Shown here piece after piece: positions 11,236-23,210 of a stretch of 64,000 bases of DNA. The position numbers and the translations under genes are program-made. Positions within the stretch are counted from its first letter, which is position 1. Each line of letters starts with the position of its first letter. Source of the stretch: Euonymus europaeus (lineage: Eukaryota > Streptophyta > Magnoliopsida > Celastrales > Celastraceae); the NCBI GenBank assembly GCA_963580455.1, contig OY756957.1, positions 24,086,501-24,150,500 of the forward strand, read 5' to 3'. The notes below the pieces were generated by a model that made no database searches, was not told the origin of the DNA, and was given only the letters and a program-made list of their open reading frames with translations.

Positions 11236-12511
11236 CCCCATTCAAACTGGACGGGCCCGGCTGGACAAATTTAGTACGCAGGAGAAGATTGCGTGCTTTG
11301 TGGAGAGGCTTGGTGAGCAAGTCTGCAGGTTGATCAATGGAAGGAATGAAGCTGACACGATGACTTCCAAGGGAGACTTTTTCTCTAACAAAATGATAAT
11401 GAGTTCGATGTGCCAAGTTCGAGCATGAAATACAGGGTTGACAGCCATGTATGCTGCGCTGAGATTATCACAATATTAGGTGATTGGATAGGTTGGAAAA
11501 ATTCCAAGCTCATGAAGCAAATATCCTAGCCAAGTTGTCTCTACACATGCATGAGCCAAGGAGCGATACTCAGATTCGGTGTTTGACCGGGCAATATTAG
11601 GTTGCTTCTTGGAACTCCAGAAGATAAGATTTGTGCCCAAGTAAATTAAATACCCATTGGTAGACCTGCGTGAGTCTAGGCACCCAACCCAGTCTGCATC
11701 TGAATATGCATGAATCTGGAGAGGAGAGGATTGTGCAGAGAATTGAAGTCCATGATTAATAGTACCTGACATAGCGGAGAATACGTTTGGCAGCAGCTAG
11801 GTGAGTGGTTGTGGGAGCACTCATAAACTGAGCCACCGTGTTGGCAGCATAGGCGATGTCCGGACGGGTGATAGTGAGATACTGGAGACAACCCACAATT
11901 TCACGATACTCAGAAGGAATTTTAAGAATGATGTCATCATGGGCCGAGAGACACTGTTTGGCGCCCATTGGAGTGGTAGCAGGCTTGCTGTGAAGCATAT
12001 CAAATTTGCGGAGAATATCATGAGCATATTTAAGCTGTGTAATGTGAAGCTTGTTGTTGTGAGCCGTGACCTGGAGACCCAAAAAATAGTGAAGAGAGCC
12101 AAGATCTTTGATGTCAAATCCCCTTCCAAGAGCATTGATGATTGATGTAAGGAGTATATCATTAGAACCAGTTACAACAATATCATCGATGTAGAGAAGA
12201 AGGTAAATCAAGTGAGGTCCACGATTGAAAATAAATAGTGAGGAGTCGGCAATACTTTGAGTGAAGCCAGTAGCAAGTAGAAAGGTGCTAAACCTGGTGA
12301 ACCATGCTCTAGAAGCTTGCTTTAGACAGTACAGAGCTTTGTGAAGTTTGCAGATAAAATTTGGCTTCACCGGATCAATGAAACCGAGTTGTTGAGTCAT
12401 ATATACATCTTCTTGAAGAAAACCATGAAGGAAGACATTTTTGACATCAAGTTGTCGAAGGGACCAGCCTTGTGAACAACAATACTGAGAATTGTTCGTG
12501 TTGTACCTCAA
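11219..12511 (-). pseudogene. Ty1/copia pol fragment: reverse transcriptase and RNase H
   Basis: Reading 12511 to 11756 gives the C-terminal part of a copia reverse transcriptase: QLDVKNVFLHGFLQEDVYM, a YIDDIVVTG catalytic box and RPDIAYAANTVAQFMSAP. The frame then shifts: 11772-11476 holds RNase H (AYSDADWVGC and ESEYRSLA), and 11416-11219 its end (IDQPADLLTKPL). Gag, protease and integrase are absent, and the 5' border at 12511 is abrupt. The two frameshifts make it non-functional. Confidence 0.9.
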
Positions 12512-13860
12512 TTTTCGTCAAAACCTAAAAGGCCACAAAATTCCAAATTTATCATTTAAGTCCGAGATGAGCTCATTTAAAACTTTAGCCCAAGTGAATA
12601 ATAAGACTCAAACAGAACTCATTTGTTTAGTTTACAAAAATTTTGGTCCCATAAATAAATGAGCCACTTAAACCCAAAAAAAGGGCCTGGCCCATTATTC
12701 AACTCAAACCCAAGCAATTACCAAACCCAAACAATTACCCGATAAGCCACTTAAGCCCAATGAATTTACCCAATAAGGAAAAACTATTAAGCCAAATTGC
12801 AACCCGGCCCAAGTGATTGTCTAACCCTAGGAAAAGAAGAAAGAAACCCAGAAAATGGAGATGGAGAAATGAGCGTCGTTGATACTATTGATACTAATTA
12901 GAGAAGAAGGAAAGAGAGAGAGTGAACGGCCGGAAATATATGTGTGTACGAACTTGATGGTCGTACCTTAGACTAATTTTATAGATCTTGCTACAGCACA
13001 GCAATGTAAATGCTAAAATCCCAATTCCACTCACTATCATAAGATGTTATATTGGTGACCATCACGACAAACTCTTTATTGTTATTTTTCTTGTTTAATT
13101 TCTTGTTGGTGTTTCAAAGTAGTCTTGCGTTGTTGGTCATGTGAATCCTCTAAAAATCCAACGGTTTGATCTTTCTCCACAAATGCGGTACAATGCTGAC
13201 CCCTGGATGTCATCTCCACTAACTAATCCGTTATTAACTCAAAATAATCACTGTTCAGTGACTAATTAACCCACACAAGACTAAAATCAAATAGGGGTGG
13301 TCGAAATGACGGGATGAATCCTTCTAGTTGGGTGAACCAAAACATCAATACCTTAAGACTTATCATTCACTTGGAGAGAGTGGAACGATCCAAGTATCTG
13401 GACATGAATCCGTCTTACTGGGGGACTCAAGTTTAACTTTTCATATATCAACACCATAGAACTTGTCAGATACTTGGAGCTAGTGAGACCAAGGCGGAAC
13501 TAGAATCGAAGATTAGTGGGATGAAACTTTCGGTTATATATATCACTAATTAATAATTAATATCAGGAGATTTCTTCTAATTGGGCTCACAATTGAGCAT
13601 TTGACATTCAAAGAGGGTATTTTCTAAAAAAATTAATGATTCTTGTATAATTTACTATTTTTTTTTTTGTGGATAAATCTTTTATATGAACTTTTTATTC
13701 CATTCAATCTTTTAAAAGTGTTTGTAGCCCAATACATCCTTAATTATTTGAATTTTGACCCAATAAAGACAAATTTAATGTTTTAATTTATTTAATGACA
13801 AATTTATCCTCTCTTTTTTCACTCACTCTCTCAATCTCTCACACATACAACCTTATCAAC
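12512..13860. other. Unassigned repeat-like intergenic DNA
   Basis: No coding frame stands out. Stretches rich in AAGCCCAA/AACCCAA at 12660-12800 and the abrupt junction with the copia fragment suggest old transposon DNA. No borders can be set. Confidence 0.35.
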
Positions 13861-14099
13861 AATGGATCCTTGTCATCCGACCATCGTTTTTGTTGTCGTA
13901 ACCACCAAAAGAAGGCTTGGACTTCCAGAAAAAACTCAATAAATCCCAAAAATTTTCGTCCACTGTAGCCACCAGAATCTCAAAGAAAAGCTCATGGCCA
14001 CTGAAACTTCTCTCCTTCGATCCAGCCAACTCCAACCATCATTTTGGAAATTGAAGACGTTGTTGAGCTCACAAGAGCAAAAGCTATGATTCCCAACTA

Positions 14100-15060
14100 A
14101 TTTTCGGGCGTATTGGTGAGTTTTATGAAAATCTTATGAAATTTTTTGCTTAATTTTGAAAAATCTTCAAAAAAAAATTTGACGAGTTTTGCAAAATCCA
14201 CTAAATTCTGGGTAAGTTTGACAAATTCTCTAATCATTTGAATTTTTGATTTTTTTTGTTTGATTTTGAGAAATCCTCTACCTTTTTTGATAGGTAATTA
14301 AGAGGATTTCTGGTAATAGAGTATAAATTTTAAGAGTTTACGGTATTGGGGTTTAGGAAATTAGAGTTTAGTGTTTAGAGTTTAGGATTTAAGCTTTTGG
14401 GGTTTACGAGATTATAACTTAATGTTTATGATTTTTGGGTTTAGGACTTAAGGTTTAAGGTTTAGCGTTTAGAAATATTAGTTGGTAAAATTTTATGATT
14501 TTCTTCTTATTTTTGTAAATTTTTCTTAATTATTCGTAAGATTTTTTGTTCAAAATTAAAATTATAATTGTTAACATTCAGAGAAATTCTTGGAAATTTT
14601 GAAGATTTCTGTTTATAGGGTTCAAAGTTGAAGAGTTTAGGGTTTTGGATATTAGAGTTCAGTGTTTAGGATTCTGGGGTTTAGGGTGTTAAGTTTTGGG
14701 GTTTAGAAGTGTAGGGTTTAGAGTTTTGGATTGTTTTTGTTTGATTTACAGAAATTCTATAATATGTTTGATATTTTATGAAATCTTCTGAATGTTTTTG
14801 TTTAATTTTAAAAACTTCTCTAATTTGTTTTGGTAAATTTTGTGAAATGCTCTAAATTTTGTTCAAGTTTGAGAAATCATCTGTTTTTTTTTTAGAAATT
14901 TTATAGTTTTTTGATATATTTTATGTAATTATTTGAATATTTTTTGCTTAATTTTGAAAACTCTTATGATTTGTTTGGGTGAGTTTTGAGAAATTCTCTT
15001 AATTCTGGATAAGTTTGAAAAATCTCTGAGTTCATTCAAAGTATTTGACGAATGAACATT
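14100..15060. repeat. Degenerate minisatellite-like region with interstitial TTTAGGG-like blocks
   Basis: Variants of a motif like TTTTGAGAAATTCTCTAATTT recur roughly every 30-100 bp. Two blocks (about 14330-14480 and 14620-14740) are dense in GTTTAGGG/GTTTAG strings resembling the plant telomere repeat in degenerate form. There is no gene. The repeats are too diverged to define a unit length by eye. Confidence 0.5.
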
Positions 15061-16008
15061 TAAACTTATTGGCAATGGATCTTATTGGAAATAGTTTTTT
15101 GCGCTGATTCTAAATCTATATAATTTTTTTTAAAAAAAATATGACTTGTATTTTGAGTGATAAAAATATTTTAACTTTTTAAAAGAAAAAATTAAAAGGA
15201 ATCTGATGATGTCAACATATGTCATGCTCATAAGAATTTATTAGAATAATGATAGATTTTTCAATAATTATTTGAAGGATATAATGAAATATTAAAAAGT
15301 TGAAAAAAATCAATGAAATACATATTTTCATTAGAAGACTTATTGGTGAATGTCCCTTATAATTTTTACTTTTTTAATCGGGGCAATTGTTCCCTTGATT
15401 TGTGGTGGTTTCGCCCTTGAATGAGACCATCCAAATATCCGATAAATGCACCAAGGCTCATGGTTCTTCGTCAATAAAACAATCACATGAGACTTAACGA
15501 CACCATATATAACAGAAATTCAAGGGTATTTGGATCCAGGAAAACTAATTGGCATCAATTACGATAAATTGTGTTTATGAGAACATATATTTATGTCATT
15601 AATTTCATAATTGGAAATTGAGTGGTGGTTCTTTTTCAGCATGTGTTTATCAGAACATATTCTTCCCCAATTTTTACCGAAAATGACATAAATATTCACT
15701 TGATAAATGTTGGACACATAGGTATAACTAAAATTCTATTTTTCATATAATTACCTATTTTCCATATAACTAAAATTACCTATTTTTCATATTATGTTAT
15801 TGAAACAATAATATAAACAAGTTTGAATAAACAAGTCTGAATGATTTGATAGAACTTGACAAATTGTTTCTAGATTCAACACTCACAAGACTTAAGAAAA
15901 TCTTGAATGAAAATAATGTACCCAATATAAACACTCAATGAAAGTAGGGAAGAATGGAAACAACATATCTAAAGGTTTTTAATCTTTAAATTGTGAAAAA
16001 AATATATA

Positions 16009-16245
16009 TAGAGAGAGAGAGAGAAATGAGAAAAAATCACTTGTGTAGATATTTTTTTAGATCCAACAAAACACAAAGAAGAAAGAAAGAGCCGAAGAAG
16101 AATAAGAAGAAGAAAGAGCAAGAGACAAAGACGAAAGGAGGAGACGAGAAAGGAAAGCAAGAAGAAGAAAGAAATAAAGGGACAAAGAAGGAAGGGAACA
16201 AATAAAAAAGAAGGAAGAAGAGAGAAATAAAGTGACAGAAGAGGA
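16009..16245 (+). repeat. Long polypurine tract, (GA)n and GAAGAA-rich
   Basis: Nearly 240 bases are almost only A and G on the plus strand, starting with a GAGAGA run and continuing with GAAGAAA/AAGAAG units. The Lys/Glu-rich and Leu/Phe-rich reading frames across it are by-products of composition, not genes. Confidence 0.85.
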
Positions 16246-16255
16246 TAGATTTGTA

Positions 16256-16335
16256 ACGGTGGCTTAGTTGGTGACATAGTGAGGAGCGGCCCCTATGTTA
16301 AAGGGAGGTGGGTAGTTCGAGTATAATTTTTAACA
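16256..16335 (+). mobile_element. tRNA-like SINE head (tentative)
   Basis: TGGCTTAGTTGG at about 16260 resembles a polymerase III A box, and GGTAGTTCGAGTA at about 16311 resembles a B box. The spacing is compatible with a tRNA-derived SINE. No target-site duplication or tail could be set. The sequence does not fold as a real tRNA. Confidence 0.4.
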
Positions 16336-16643
16336 ACCCGCCTGTGCGACAAGAAATAGATTGGGAGTAGTGATCCATGAGCCCGACCAACCAGTAGCGA
16401 CTGAGGTGGATCGTTATAGATTTGGGGGGGAGGGGGGGAGCATGATTGTGGTAGAAATGTAATTGGACATTCAATGGATTCTTTGATGTTCATGTGTTTT
16501 TTTGTTGGACCTAGATGTCCAAAAATATTACAATGGGTATCGGCCCGACATTCTCCCCAATTTTTAGCATTTTTATAGCCCAACTTGGTTTAGAGATGGG
16601 CTTAATGCTGCCTGATACTGGCCCAACTTATGATCGGTGATAC

Positions 16644-18150
<1,507 letters not shown>

Positions 18151-19040
18151 GGTGCTACTAGGCCAACAGACAGTTACTAAAATACTAAAGTTTATAACCC
18201 GAATCGGAAACCCAATTAAACCCTGTCTTTTGATTAGGCCAACCTGATATTGACCGGGCATAATCCGACATGAACCCAGTTATACTGGACCAGACCTGAG
18301 TTAAATTAAGTGGGCCGGGGTTGAAAATGGGCTTACGCAGTTTGCTATTTCATACACTGATGGCCGGGGCTTCAAGCATATTGCTTATATATTTTTTATT
18401 TTCCATATTAAAAAATTGTCAAAGTAGGAGGACTCGATCAAAAGGGCAAAATCTTGCCCTTCTGTACCGTATCTGGGATGGAATCAAATAAGTCCTATCT
18501 ATAAATTGAATATTGTTTTTTCCAGACATTCCTCCTTATTTTAAATCACCATAACATCTAAAATTTGATTAAACTACCAATTTGATATTTCGACTTCAAA
18601 GTTTTACCCCCATCTATGATGATGACATAAGTTGCTTAGACAATATTGTATGATGGATTTAATGGCAGGCTACTTACGATTTGGAGGTTGAAGTTTCCAA
18701 CAAACGAACAAAAAAATTGTTATAAATTGGACAGACACCATATAAATTAAACTCAAACAATTTAAAGAGTTTTGGAGTGTACATGAAGTCGGACTCAAGT
18801 TATCGATTAAGGTAATAATAGCATGGGGCAACTCGAGAATAACTAATGAAAATGAGATTTGAATAGTTACTCGTACATGAAGAAGCAGTAGCACAACCTC
18901 ATTAAGCTTACAATATGATTTTTCAGTGATAATTTTCACTTCCGGATCACAACATTATACACAAAAGCATACGTCACCAATCACTTAAAAGTGTACCAAA
19001 ACTTGCCCTACCTCTCTCGGTGCTCTTCAATCTCCGCACT
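18151..19040. other. Intergenic DNA and 3' flank of the small minus-strand gene
   Basis: From 18180 to 18330 there are diverged CCCG/GGGCC-rich strings like those in the hAT-like element ends, suggesting an older relative next to it. The remainder is AT-rich, with no supported gene. Confidence 0.4.
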
Positions 19041-19487
19041 TCACTCCACGCGCGTCAGGTACGCCGGTAACGGACTCGCCCGCGGTGAACGGGGAGGAAC
19101 CTCTTCAAGTGGCTTACCGGTATGATCATAATAAATTACGCCCGAGAAATCCAACGGCTGACACTTATCCCCCATCAGGATCTCCCTCTGCCATACCCCA
19201 CCGTCCCCAAAATCATCTGGCGCCACTATGTCCAACCCTCGACCATGGCCGTTCCTTTTCTTGTTGTGCATGAGTCTCATGGTCTTGTTGCTTATCTGAT
19301 TCAAAAGCCGCTTTGGCTGGTGCGCTAGCCCTGGTTTCGGCATCAGCTTGGTCGAGGCTTGGACGGCGTGTCTTTTGCACAAGGTTATAAAAGATGCTAC
19401 CGAGATTATCAAGCCGTGTGTCAGCCGCTTTGGGCCGAAGCCGCCGTCTCTACCGGAAAGATTATATTTTGGCGATATATGGACCAT
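19041..19487 (-). CDS. Conserved plant protein of unknown function, single exon, 148 aa
   Basis: The start at 19487 (MVHISPKYNLSGRDGGFG) is chosen because a longer in-frame start at 19586 would overlap the TATA box. The product has a hydrophobic or amphipathic segment near residues 22-32 (HGLIISVASFITL), a basic middle, and a conserved-looking C-terminus with VWQREILMGDKCQPLDFSG, VIYYD and RSPRASPLPAYL. I recall this combination (ILMG-K-CQPLDFSGVIYYD followed by P.RSPR.SPLP) from many small uncharacterised plant proteins. The biochemical function is not known. Codons are more GC-rich than the surroundings, as expected for a real gene. The frame is intact. Confidence 0.82.
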   Translation of the reverse strand: MVHISPKYNLSGRDGGFGPKRLTHGLIISVASFITLCKRHAVQASTKLMPKPGLAHQPKRLLNQISNKTMRLMHNKKRNGHGRGLDIVAPDDFGDGGVWQREILMGDKCQPLDFSGVIYYDHTGKPLEEVPPRSPRASPLPAYLTRVE

Positions 19488-19574
19488 CTTGAATTCTTGA
19501 TTAAAAAAAATGAGCGGAGGCTTTTTCTTGTGTGTGTCGTGCGATTCTGGTCGAGCCTCTTGTGTGTATGTGTG

Positions 19575-19582
19575 TATATATA
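19575..19582 (-). promoter_or_regulatory. TATA box of the small conserved gene
   Basis: The minus strand reads TTATATATACAC here, about 88-95 bp upstream of the start codon at 19487. That would leave a leader of about 55-65 nt. Confidence 0.55.
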
Positions 19583-19942
19583 ACAACAGGTTTAGGTGAC
19601 CGGTAATAGCCGGTGTCTTTGTGGTTGACTTTTGACTAAAAAGGTGATGAATTAATGATAGACTACGGCAATTTGTAGTTATTAAATCCCCCTAATTTTA
19701 GAATTACAGTATATAACTATATATGGAACTCAATCTTTTTCGTCATTGACTATATTATCAATGTTTTTTTTACTTCAATCGGATATGATGCTACAATTAT
19801 TATAGCTAAAATTGATTATATATCTCTCCTAGAGTTATGTTAAACCATATTTTTAAAATGTGTCATTCAATAACGAATCTCGAGTTCGAATCTCATCCTC
19901 TTCACTAATTCAAAAAAGAAGTGTTATATATTGAGTATTTTA

Positions 19943-20211
19943 GGTTGTGCTTGACATGAGGGTTGAGAGGAGTTGGGTTGGGAGGGGTTTATGAAAGTGA
20001 ACCCCTTCTTGGTACACAAATGTGTTGAGAGGAGTTGATTAAAAAAATTATGTATTATTTTTTTATGAGGGTATTTTTGTGACTTCATATTTAATACAAT
20101 AGTGAACCCCTCTAACCTCTCCAAACACCCCCAAGATGTTCGCGTCAAATAGGAGTTCGGAGGAGTTCATGAACAAGCAAATCCCTCTCAATCCATGCGC
20201 CAAGCAAGACC
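19943..20211. mobile_element. Tourist/Harbinger-like MITE
   Basis: The ends GGTTGTGCTTGACATGAGGG (left) and, in reverse complement, GGTCTTGCTTGGCGCATGG (right) are related inverted repeats. TTA occurs immediately on both sides (19940-19942 and 20212-20214), the 3-bp target typical of PIF/Harbinger elements. The element is 269 bp and non-coding. Confidence 0.65.
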
Positions 20212-20520
20212 TTAATGTTTATAATATTATAATATATTCTTTAAAAAATCTTAAATCATAAACCTAAAACCTAAACACTAAATTCTAATTATTTAAGGCT
20301 TAAACGCTAACATAGCATTTTCGGGAAAAACCTTGATTTAAGTATTTAACATTGTTTTTGGGGTATTGTATCCCGCTACTACTTCAATTAAGGATCTTAG
20401 GTAAGTGAATGATGAAAGAAACACTTTTTTTTAACAAGGAAAAAAGGGTGGGACTTGAATTCGAGATTTGATATTATATACAACTCAACTTATCAACTAA
20501 CTTACTCAAAATTTTATAAG

Positions 20521-20883
20521 CAGGAATTTTCCTATGAGGTCCTAAAATGAGGTTCGAGGTTTTGGGGTCACTTTTAGGGTTTAAATTTTAAAAAAAAAAA
20601 TTGGAAAAAGTATTTTTACATTTGATCGTTTTAACTCTATATTTTTTGTTTGAAATAAAAATCAAATTCAATATGAAAAAATATGTCAATTCTAGACCAT
20701 CAAATATAAATTCAAAACATTCGATATTTCAATCACAATGAATTTAAATTTTTTTGGACAAAAAAAAATCGTTTGGATTCGTAAAAACGATCAATATACA
20801 AACATAATTTTTACGGATTTTAAAAAATATATTAAACACCAAAAACTAAGACCCCATTTTAGGAACTCATGAGAAAATTGCGC
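20521..20883. mobile_element. Mutator-type MITE with 10-bp target-site duplication
   Basis: ATTTTATAAG occurs at 20511-20520 and again at 20884-20893. The element between has imperfect inverted ends: ATTTTCCTATGAGGTCCTAA on the left and, in reverse complement, ATTTTCTCATGAGTTCCTAA on the right. It is 363 bp, AT-rich and non-coding. Related sequence (GGGGTCC, CTAAAATGA, TTTTTGTTT strings in the same order) appears at about 8185-8400 and 29310-29590. Confidence 0.72.
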
Positions 20884-21378
20884 ATTTTATAAGTGTCTAT
20901 CTTTAATATATATATGTTGACATATTATCCTTTCAATTATTAAAAACCATAAAAAAAGATGTCAAATGATTTTACTCCATTTTCCTTTTTTATATCTACA
21001 GTATGTTTGGAAAAACCTAAAAAGTGATGCAGAGGAACATAAATTGCCACGTGTCGCGCACTCGTGTTTTGGTAAGTACTAGTGGAGTCAACTCTAGTGG
21101 CACGAGTCACCGCACAAGTCATTGAGGTAAGAGCAAATGCAGTGGTCGCTATTGCATTTGCTGTCTTGTTGTCACTTATATAACAAAAGTGGGCGGCCTA
21201 GTGCTAGTGGACATTGGCCCCCTCTTGACTCGGGTGCAGCTTGCAAGTTGCAACTTCACCAAATTATTAGGATGTGGCCGGTAATTAGGTATAATTACCC
21301 AAATCTCTCAATTCTGTGTTTTTTTATATATTTTTTTATGTTAAGTAGTTGGTTTTTGGGTCTTCCCCTCCTATGGAT

Positions 21379-21379
<1 letters not shown>

Positions 21380-21410
<31 letters not shown>
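21380..21410. repeat. (AT)n microsatellite
   Basis: An AT dinucleotide run of about 30 bp. Confidence 0.95.
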
Positions 21411-21417
<7 letters not shown>

Positions 21418-21850
21418 TTGATTTTTGAAAAAAATAATTATAAACATAATCTTAAGCCCTAAATTCAGCCTAAATCTTAAATCCTAAAATCTAGGCTCTA
21501 AAAAATTTTGATACGAAAAAATTATCGACACAATGTGACAGCTGAACTAGATCCAAACCCTGAGCCACATGAAATACTCTCGCAACCCACATGATCAAGT
21601 ATAGCTTAGGTGTGAGGATAAGTGTAGAAAGATAACGCAGGGTGACTTTAGACTTTCGTACACATGAGCTTAGCAAATGCCTATTCAAGCAAATGTGATA
21701 ATTACACTCATGAGACTTAAATTCATGACCATCCTCTTGTGCAAGGATCTATTGCAGTTAAGTTCACCATCTCAGTCAACTAACCGTTGTTCCTTAAAGC
21801 TTTAAACCCTAAATAATAAATTTTAATTCCTAAATTTTAATAGTAATGGG

Positions 21851-23210
21851 TGAAAGCTGTTGACCTGTTGTAACTACATGCTATTGTGACCATCTGTTAT
21901 CTTATCGTTAAGTTTAATAATCACATATCAAGGGCTTGGTATCATGAATTGCGCAAATTTTTTCTTGCTGCAGGATTTACAAATTCACATGTATACAACT
22001 CCTTGTTTGTTCTAAAAAATGGCACTAATATTCTATATCTTCTTGTATATGTCGATGACATCATTGTTACTGGTGATAAACCTACTCTTGTCAATCAGTT
22101 TATTGATCATCTTGCTCAATGATTCTCTCTCAAAGATCTAGGGACTCTCTTATTTTTTGGGTGTTGAAGTACTTCCTCATCATCATGGTATTTCCCTATC
22201 TCAATGCTGCTACATCATGGGTCTTTAACACTCAAACTAATATGGTAGGAGAAAAATCAGTTACCACATCATTGCCTACTAGTCCACCGACAAGTCCTAC
22301 TCAAGCACACCCCTTCAAGGTCCTACTAAATTTCCCACAATTATTGGGAGTATGCAATACTTGGCACTTAGTACTTACTCGACCAGACATCTCCTACACG
22401 GTCAACACATTATCTCAGTTCATGCATTAACCGAGAAATAAGCACTGGAACTTGTTAAGCGTCTCCTACAATATTTATGTGGAACTTTGGAAGAAGGTAT
22501 AATCCTTTATTGTGACTCTCCAATCACTCTTCATGCCTTTCCGATGTGGATTGGGCAAAAAATAAAGATGACTATACCTCCACTAGTGCGTAAAGTGTTT
22601 ACCTTAGTCACAATCCTATCTCTGGGAGTTCAAAGAAACAAAACACGGTTGCCCACTCTGTAGCTGCAACTACTACTGAACTTGATTGGTTTTTTTTTTT
22701 TTATATCTCATGACTCATCTTGGTCTTCTCCTCTCTCATGGCCCTATTATCTATTACGACAATGCTCGAGCTACTCACGTATGCTCTAACCCCGTGTTCC
22801 ACTCACGTATGAAGCATGTTTCCATTGATTTCCATTTTATTGGGGATCAAGTTCAGTCAAGGTCCCTACGTGTTGCTCATGTCTCATCTACTAACCAACT
22901 TGTTGCTGATGCTCTTTCAAAACCAACATTGTCTCGATCACGGTTTCAATCTCCAAAGGTCAAGATTGGCCTCTTTCTCGTGGCCTATCTTGAGGGGGGC
23001 ATAGTGGATGAATGAAAGCTGTTGTAACCATATGTTATCTCATTGTTAAGTTTGATAATCACATATCAGCTGTAACTATATAGTATATATACTTCGGAGA
23101 TGAGACTTAGGTGGTACAAGCTTATAAGCTCTTGTAACAAACTCATCAACTCTTGTACGTATTTATACGTTGAACATCAATAAACTAGTATGAGATTTCA
23201 TATTAAAATC
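21851..23210 (+). mobile_element. Deletion derivative of a Ty1/copia element: LTR start fused to RT, RNase H, then 3' LTR
   Basis: An 80-bp stretch at 21851-21930 (TGAAAGCTGTTG ... AATCACATATCA) is about 85-90% like the start of the downstream LTR at 23013. It joins directly to reverse transcriptase coding sequence (RAWYHELRKFFLAAGFTN, then YVDDIIVTG at about 22046-22072). Damaged RT follows (RPDISYTVNTLSQFMH) and RNase H at 22686-23015 (NPVFHSRMKHVSIDFHF, then NQLVADALSKP). A GGGGGG-containing purine tract at about 22992-23000 precedes the 3' LTR at 23013-~23210. Frame breaks occur at 22120 and between RT and RNase H. Gag, protease, integrase and most of the 5' LTR are missing. Confidence 0.8.

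Noticed and set aside
15969..16277. 102-codon minus ORF rich in Leu, Phe and Ser
   Set aside because: It is the complement of the polypurine tract; the hydrophobic composition is a by-product of CT-rich sequence.
19041..19586. Longer version of the small conserved gene starting at 19586
   Set aside because: That start overlaps the TATA box, and the extra N-terminus is low-complexity; the ATG at 19487 fits better.
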